From Scheffersomyces stipitis CBS 6054 (lineage: Eukaryota; Ascomycota; Pichiomycetes; Serinales; Debaryomycetaceae): DNA of 64,000 nucleotides. The DNA is taken from NCBI RefSeq assembly GCF_000209165.1, contig NC_009044.1:558001-622000 (forward strand), read 5' to 3'. The translations under genes and the position numbers were made by a program. Below the pieces are notes generated by a model. That model saw nothing but the letters and a program-made list of their open reading frames with translations, had not been told where the DNA came from and did not search any database. Of this stretch, positions 58,698-64,000 are shown one piece after another (the first letter of the stretch is position 1; every line of letters starts with the position of its first letter).

Positions 58698-60545
58698 ATG
58701 GCTACTCCACATATCGCTATAAAAGCAGCGTTTGGGCTACTTGTAGTACTTTTTAGTACTTTCTTCTGCTACTACGCCAACTGGTACACCGATTTGCTTC
58801 AGTTGCTGCTTGTGGACGCTGGCACTAACTCCTTGCCCATATCCCATTATTCACATTCAGAAGCCCTTGTGATCTTCCCCAAGGTGTACCAACATTTTAC
58901 TGGGAACTTCAGTGAGCTCTATCGTGAGCAGTACGGCTATGATTTTGTTAACAATGCGGATGTAATCCAGTACTCTGGGAATTCATCTAGCTTATCTCAC
59001 TATACCATCAATCAGAAGTACAAACAGCATCCAGTAGCCGTATTTGATGCGAATACCGAATCAGAAAAGTGCAGCGAGATGAAGAACACTCACAATTTGC
59101 AAATTTCCGGCTATGATGAGCTCAACCTTAATTTAGATAGTATGGCCAAACAGCTATTGCACCAGCTTGAGCATGACGAATCGTTTATTGAACTAAGAGG
59201 CTTTTTCAAAGACGATATTAAAACACAACTACGAAAAAGAGTACTCCTGAAACATTTCTTCAAGTTTGCAGGAACTTCGGTCTGGTTGGAAGATCACGGA
59301 GTGCATTTCATGATTTCACGAGTCCAATACAGCTCAGGTGGCCTGAAAAGTAGCCCGACCATGAGCTTGACATATGCTCAAGTATTCAACGAGAAATGGA
59401 AGGAGTTGAAGGATGTAGAATTGATAGTACCCTCAAGAACTCCCAACAGTGATGAACCCATGGTGTACAAGAGTATGAAATTCCCATCCTTCCTTCCAAT
59501 ACCTTTCTACCATAACGTAAATTTCCAAGATGGTAGATTCTATGGACCAGAGGATCCTAGACTCTTGTTAGTGAAGAATTCCATGGGACGCGAGGAACCA
59601 TTAATGGTTTTCAATGCGTTCCAGCGTAAAATTGACCAAACTACTCTATCAGAAGAGGGACAGATGAATGTGACCTTCGGGTTCTATCGTCTGATGTTCC
59701 TCTGCTGGCCATTCCAATTTCAAATGGGCAAAGCTGATGTTGAAGGAGTCAGAAACGATGCCACAGACCACATCATATACAATAAAATTGTAGAGTTGAG
59801 ACGAGAAAACACCCATAGATTGGGTATACAGAAGAACTGGAGTCCATTTATAGACTTGACGGAAAGAGGCGACCACTACGACAAGCACATATACTTTGTC
59901 TACAGATGGGCGAATTTGGAGATCTTGAAATGTAAGCTCACTGATTTCTCCAAGAATGGAGAATCACAATGCTCATTTGTGTATAAGCGAGATCCTAAAT
60001 TGAGTGAAGATGCCGATGTCGGAGCTCTCAGAGGTGGCACGGAACTTATTCAAGTAGATATTGGAGGTGATAAAGCTTGGGTGGGATTTCCTCGAGCACA
60101 TTTAATGAAATGTGGATGTGGTATGAACATGTACAGACCTAATTTGGCAGTCCTAGTTCAGCATGGGCACGATTATAAAATCAGCCACATTTCTTCATTT
60201 ATGTCTCTTGATATACCTGTTTCTGGATGGAGAGTACCGGAAAAGAAATGTACTAAATACGAGGCTGATGTGTTAATTCCCAATGGAATTTCTTACTGGG
60301 AGAAACACGGAGACGATGACTATTTGTCTTTAACACTTTCGGTTGCAGATGATTCTGTTCACGTAATCCAGATCAAGAATTTGCTCCAGCAAGTCAAGGA
60401 TATGACCAAAACAGAGAATAGCAATTTAGGATACCATGAGAATTCTATAGAATGTGCTATTAAGATGTCTGAAGATTTTTGCAAAAAATACGGAAACGAG
60501 CAAAAGAAGTTGCAAATAGCCCAGAGTAGAAAGACAGAGAGATGA
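58698..60545 (+). CDS. Beta-1,2-mannosyltransferase (GT91), second copy
   Basis: A 615-residue tandem paralogue of the gene at 55592, same strand and nearly the same length. A hydrophobic anchor occupies about residues 8-27 (AFGLLVVLFSTFFCYYANWY), and the lumenal domain keeps all blocks seen in the first copy: ALVIFPKVYQHFTGNFSELYREQY, FAGTSVWLEDHGVHFMISRV, DEPMVYKSMKFPSFLPIPFY, RFYGPEDPRLLLVKNSMGREEP, GQMNVTFGFYR, VGFPRAH and CGCGMNMYRPNLAVL. Differences concentrate in the N-terminal stem, the QYSSGGLKSSPT segment and the last 100 residues. That pattern suggests a duplication that is not recent, followed by change in stem and acceptor regions. The start is ATG 58698; an upstream out-of-frame ATG exists. 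Confidence 0.9.
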   Translation: MATPHIAIKAAFGLLVVLFSTFFCYYANWYTDLLQLLLVDAGTNSLPISHYSHSEALVIFPKVYQHFTGNFSELYREQYGYDFVNNADVIQYSGNSSSLSHYTINQKYKQHPVAVFDANTESEKCSEMKNTHNLQISGYDELNLNLDSMAKQLLHQLEHDESFIELRGFFKDDIKTQLRKRVLLKHFFKFAGTSVWLEDHGVHFMISRVQYSSGGLKSSPTMSLTYAQVFNEKWKELKDVELIVPSRTPNSDEPMVYKSMKFPSFLPIPFYHNVNFQDGRFYGPEDPRLLLVKNSMGREEPLMVFNAFQRKIDQTTLSEEGQMNVTFGFYRLMFLCWPFQFQMGKADVEGVRNDATDHIIYNKIVELRRENTHRLGIQKNWSPFIDLTERGDHYDKHIYFVYRWANLEILKCKLTDFSKNGESQCSFVYKRDPKLSEDADVGALRGGTELIQVDIGGDKAWVGFPRAHLMKCGCGMNMYRPNLAVLVQHGHDYKISHISSFMSLDIPVSGWRVPEKKCTKYEADVLIPNGISYWEKHGDDDYLSLTLSVADDSVHVIQIKNLLQQVKDMTKTENSNLGYHENSIECAIKMSEDFCKKYGNEQKKLQIAQSRKTER

Positions 60546-60825
60546 ACAGTGATATTTATTAGCATGTATTGAATAGAAATGTTGAAAGCTAACATGTAGG
60601 AGGGTAATCAAAACAGAGGAAAGAACAATTATAAGTAAAATTACAGAATTCAAGTTGTCGCCAATAGTGGTACCATTCTCTTTGCTACCCCATATGAGCT
60701 ACATAGAAACGGGTGCAAAAAGTTTATCTTTTGCAATCACCTGCATGTACATTTTAGATCGAGATGGTTGAAAAAAATTTTAGGCTAAACCTACAATATC
60801 TTCCTTTTCACAGCCAACGCCAAAC
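60546..60825. promoter_or_regulatory. RTT10 upstream region
   Basis: 280 bp. GGGTGCAAAA lies at 60711-60720. TTTTGCAATCACCTGCATG at about 60730-60748 is similar to the blocks upstream of both BMT genes. TGAAAAAAATTTT (RRPE-like) lies at 60769-60781, about 45 bp before the RTT10 ATG. Confidence 0.5.
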
Positions 60826-63800
60826 ATGTCATACGAGGGGTTCGAAGCGCTTTCTTCGGTAAATGAGGATCTCCTCACACCATGTTCACATTATGGTCCA
60901 GTCACTGCCTTGAAAGTCCACTCACAATATGTTTTGGCTGGTTATGGCTGTATTTTGAAACTTTTCAAGATAAATACCATCTCGAACCAAACCAGTCTCA
61001 TTTTCACCCAGCAAGTTTTCAAGAAAAACAAAATTCACCATATCACTGTAAGTCCAGAAGGAAGTAAGGTAGTAGTAAGTGGTGGTAGATCTTTTGCAGT
61101 TTTGGATCTCAAGCAATTGACCTCAAACTCTTCTGTCTCTGTAACTGAAAAAGCTATCAATGAATGGATCACTACTTCTGAATTCTTGAACGAAAACCTC
61201 CTTTTAATTTTGAACTCGCACAATACCATCTACCAAATTGATGTTTCACAACTGTCAACCACTCAGAACTTTGTTTTAGTGGAAAAAGTCGATTGTAACG
61301 AAAAGTCGATTTTGTACAGTGGCTCCATTAGAGTGCTAGCCGACCATCGAGTATTGGTAGCAGCTGGAACTGTCATGAGCGGAGTCCTCATCTGGGATAT
61401 GAATTCGAGACAGATTCTCCACAATTTGACGGAACATGAAGGCTCCATTTTTGGTGTAAAGATCGACAAAACAGGTAGATACATTGTATCTTGTTCTGAT
61501 GATAGGTCTATAAAGTTGTACAACTTTGAGAATGGGGCTCTTTTGGCAACTGGATGGGGTCATGGTTCGAGAATATGGACTCTTGAATTTTTCCATGACC
61601 AATCTAATGGCATCAAATTGATGAGTGGAGGCGAGGATTGCACCGTCAGAATCTGGAAGTACTTAGATGGCCAAGAGATTTTGACCCAAGAAGAGTTATG
61701 GGAAAATGCTCATAGAGGTAAGCATGTCTGGTCAGGAGACTTGGATGATATTAGCCTACAGATTTGTGTTACCGGTGGAGCAGATGGTAGAATAAGACTT
61801 CATGATATACTGGGTAGAAGTACCAGAGAAGAGTACAGATTAGATTATATCTTTGAAACTTCTGGTTTGAAACTCCAAAAGAACGAAATTATCAAACAAT
61901 ACTTCTTGTTATCACAATTGAACTCCTTGATCATTTTGACGTCCCACGGTAGTCTCATTTTGTTTAATGAAGTCCTGAAATTATTCTCTAAAATACAGCT
62001 TGATGCCGAGGAGACTGCCAGATTCACAAATTTCGGTGTAATGAAGGGATTTGATAACATCAATACTGTAGTGTTATGTACCCGTAACGGCAGTTTCTTG
62101 ATTCTTGAATTTTCTTCAACTGATGTTCAACCAAATAAATATTGGGTTGAAGACGAACACTTGCAAGGCAATAAGGTTACCAACTTTATGGCTCAAGCAG
62201 ACGAGGAAAGTAACAAGTATTACCTTTTTCTTGACTCTCCTAACCCAAAAATTCCTTTCATTTTGAAAGAATTCACAACTATAGACAATAGATTCACCTA
62301 CGTTAGCACTAAGCTCTTGAATCAACCACAGCAGGCTAGTTTTACTACAACTGACATGGTGATTGACATGAAGAACAAATGGTTGGTTTTGGGCTCAAGA
62401 TATGTTACTGTAGCAGTATATGACTTGGATTCTGACGAAGAAACTTTGGAATTGCAGTTGATAGAAAAAAAGCTTTCTGCTGGTGACACTATTACTTCGG
62501 TTTCCATAATCGAAAGTAAGAGAAACGAAATCTCTGTGTTGCTTACTGTTAGGGATGGAGTGTACATGTTTGCAAAGATTTTGAAAGATGAAGCTGGCGA
62601 GTTGTCACTAAATGTTCATCACCATAATAAGATCTCCAGAGGTTTCATTGAAGGAGGTTGTCTTGTTGCCAACGACTTGATCCTCTACGGATTTAAGTCT
62701 TCCTATTTCTACGTTTGGAACGAATCGAAACAAATAGAAATTACCAATGAACTCTGTGGTGGGTCTCATAGGCAATGGGAATTATTCAAAAATGATTCTG
62801 ATTTCAAATTCATCTACATTAACAAGTCAAGTTTATATATCAAACATTACAAATCAAGATTCACTGAAGCCAGAGGTTTGTTGAATGACGGAACTCATGG
62901 AAGAGAAATTAGGGACGTTAGCATTTGTACAGAAACTTTGGCTGATAACTCCAGATTGATAATGTCAGCTTCGGAAGATACCACAGTTAGATTGAGCAAG
63001 TTACACGCCAACGGAGAAATCGAGAACTTCTGGAGTTTGAACAATCATGTTTCGGGATTACAAAGAGTCAAATTCATGAGCCGAAACTTTGTTGGAAGCT
63101 CTGCTGCAAACGAAGAATTCTATATTTGGAAATTGGATACCTTCAATGATAATGTGCCAATTTCTGTGGAATACGCCAGATTGAAGCCTTCAAGTGACAA
63201 TCCTGACTTGCGTGTCATGGATTTTGATTCTTTCCCATACAAGAATGGTTTCATAATTGCCACAGTATATTCGGATTCCAACATCAAAATTTTGTACTTC
63301 GATATCCCAACCAAGAAGTTTGACTTGCTTCTTAATGATTTCTACACAACTTGTTGCATCTTGAACGTTCACTTCTTGACAGTCGGCACTAGCACTTACT
63401 TGCAAATTGGAGCTACCGATGGTCATCTTACTATTTGGGATGTCACCAGCATTCTCCGAAACATTTCAGAAAAGCCTAACAAGTTTGAAAAAGCTATTAT
63501 CAAACAGCAATTGCACCAGAACGGTATCAAGGGCTTGTTGCTTACACCCAAAAAGAACGGCTATAGGATAATTACCGGTGGTGACGACAATGCACTTGTA
63601 TACTCTCAATTGAGTCAATCTGAAGATGGCCAACTAAGCCTAGAAGTCAAAGATTTTGTAGAGGGTGCAGCTTCATCTACAATTACATCCATTTCGGCTG
63701 CTTCAGGGGAAACTTTCATTGTGACATCAGTAGATCAAATTATCAGGAAATGGAATTTGGTCAATGAGAAATTGACTGTAGAATCTGCCAGATACACCAC

Positions 63801-63894
63801 GATTGCTGATACTGGATGCAGTGATTCCACTGTCGTGAACGGCGAGTCCATAATAGTCATTGGTGGTGCTGGTCTTAGTAGCTGGAAATGCTAA
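60826..63894 (+). CDS. RTT10: WD40 protein Rtt10/Trm734 (WDR6 family)
   Basis: A 1022-residue WD-repeat protein. In yeast Rtt10 (Trm734) partners Trm7 for 2'-O-methylation of the wobble nucleotide 34 in certain tRNAs and was also linked to endosomal recycling. The start HYGPVTALKVHSQYVLAGYGCILKLFKI with FTQQVFKKNKIHHITVSPEG is typical of the family. Clear blades include LTEHEGSIFGVKIDKTGRYIVSCSDDRSIKLYNF, WGHGSRIWTLEFF, LMSGGEDCTVRIWKYLDGQEI, VTGGADGRIRLHDI and IMSASEDTTVRLSKL. Length is close to yeast Rtt10 (1013). A late blade (IGATDGHLTIWDV) and GDDNALVYSQL near the C terminus complete a second propeller. The RRPE-like site just upstream fits co-regulation with ribosome and tRNA maturation genes. 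Confidence 0.94.
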   Translation: MSYEGFEALSSVNEDLLTPCSHYGPVTALKVHSQYVLAGYGCILKLFKINTISNQTSLIFTQQVFKKNKIHHITVSPEGSKVVVSGGRSFAVLDLKQLTSNSSVSVTEKAINEWITTSEFLNENLLLILNSHNTIYQIDVSQLSTTQNFVLVEKVDCNEKSILYSGSIRVLADHRVLVAAGTVMSGVLIWDMNSRQILHNLTEHEGSIFGVKIDKTGRYIVSCSDDRSIKLYNFENGALLATGWGHGSRIWTLEFFHDQSNGIKLMSGGEDCTVRIWKYLDGQEILTQEELWENAHRGKHVWSGDLDDISLQICVTGGADGRIRLHDILGRSTREEYRLDYIFETSGLKLQKNEIIKQYFLLSQLNSLIILTSHGSLILFNEVLKLFSKIQLDAEETARFTNFGVMKGFDNINTVVLCTRNGSFLILEFSSTDVQPNKYWVEDEHLQGNKVTNFMAQADEESNKYYLFLDSPNPKIPFILKEFTTIDNRFTYVSTKLLNQPQQASFTTTDMVIDMKNKWLVLGSRYVTVAVYDLDSDEETLELQLIEKKLSAGDTITSVSIIESKRNEISVLLTVRDGVYMFAKILKDEAGELSLNVHHHNKISRGFIEGGCLVANDLILYGFKSSYFYVWNESKQIEITNELCGGSHRQWELFKNDSDFKFIYINKSSLYIKHYKSRFTEARGLLNDGTHGREIRDVSICTETLADNSRLIMSASEDTTVRLSKLHANGEIENFWSLNNHVSGLQRVKFMSRNFVGSSAANEEFYIWKLDTFNDNVPISVEYARLKPSSDNPDLRVMDFDSFPYKNGFIIATVYSDSNIKILYFDIPTKKFDLLLNDFYTTCCILNVHFLTVGTSTYLQIGATDGHLTIWDVTSILRNISEKPNKFEKAIIKQQLHQNGIKGLLLTPKKNGYRIITGGDDNALVYSQLSQSEDGQLSLEVKDFVEGAASSTITSISAASGETFIVTSVDQIIRKWNLVNEKLTVESARYTTIADTGCSDSTVVNGESIIVIGGAGLSSWKC

Positions 63895-64000
63895 TTACGT
63901 GGCACTGATTTTATAAACGGTATTAATTCTAAATACAATGTAACAATAATAATATATAGGATCTATATGTACGGTCGTATAACATGAAAGGGCAACTTCT
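63895..64000. other. RTT10 3' flank
   Basis: The last 106 bp are AT-rich with TATATAGG and AATAATAATATATA stretches suited to 3' end formation. No further gene begins here. Confidence 0.4.

Noticed and set aside
1..64000. Transposon, LTR or centromere-type repeat
   Set aside because: I saw no reverse transcriptase, integrase, paired LTR or long repeat in any frame; only short repeats and one tandem gene duplication.

Overview
The window is eukaryotic DNA from a budding yeast. About 29 protein-coding genes lie on both strands, almost all intronless, and each is recognisable as the counterpart of a Saccharomyces or Candida gene. The gene set points to the CTG-Ser clade (Serinales), most likely Scheffersomyces (Pichia) stipitis or a close relative. 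Supporting points are the tandem GT91 beta-mannosyltransferases, the second-type fungal CLC, and CTG codons at places where the family has serine (in POP4 and FLO8). CTG should therefore be read as Ser, and any standard-code translation is wrong at those codons. I see no rRNA, tRNA, CRISPR array or intact transposon.

Layout. 0-7 kb: a short possible gene relic, MAP2, SCS2 (the one clear intron, 3387-3797) and an AVT5/6-type vacuolar amino-acid transporter. 7-16 kb: kinetochore SPC105 with an MELT array, a CLC chloride protein, nuclear-pore GLE2, and a serine-rich unknown. 16-22 kb: a 3.1-kb gene-free region followed by the LisH regulator FLO8. 22-31 kb: ALG3, NOP8, a short SMN-like protein, PEX11, a probable AAR2-like splicing factor, and a mitochondrial HMG-box-like protein. 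31-41 kb: arsenite exporter ARR3, an Ecm21/Csr2-type arrestin, 3-hydroxyisobutyrate dehydrogenase, and a DUF1989 protein. 41-50 kb: AIM22, POP4, VPS51, RPC34, an NTR2-like acidic coiled-coil protein, and ARG3. 50-64 kb: a GRE2-type reductase, a bZIP factor, two tandem GT91 beta-mannosyltransferases, and RTT10.

This is ordinary chromosomal arm sequence rather than an island. Most genes are housekeeping (translation, RNA processing, secretion, peroxisome, mitochondrion). The more accessory parts are ARR3, GRE2 with the bZIP gene, and the BMT pair. These carry long promoters rich in palindromes and short repeats.

The most interesting items are: a 150-residue SMN (survival motor neuron) candidate that keeps both the Gemin2-binding helix and the YG box; a CLC protein that keeps the gating glutamate but has serine at the internal proton-glutamate site; upstream elements shared by the two BMT genes; a perfect 19-bp palindrome just upstream of ARR3; and paired CCTCGG motifs upstream of PEX11. 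Several starts were moved from non-ATG codons to the first sensible ATG. Protein families were assigned by recognition from memory; no database search was run.
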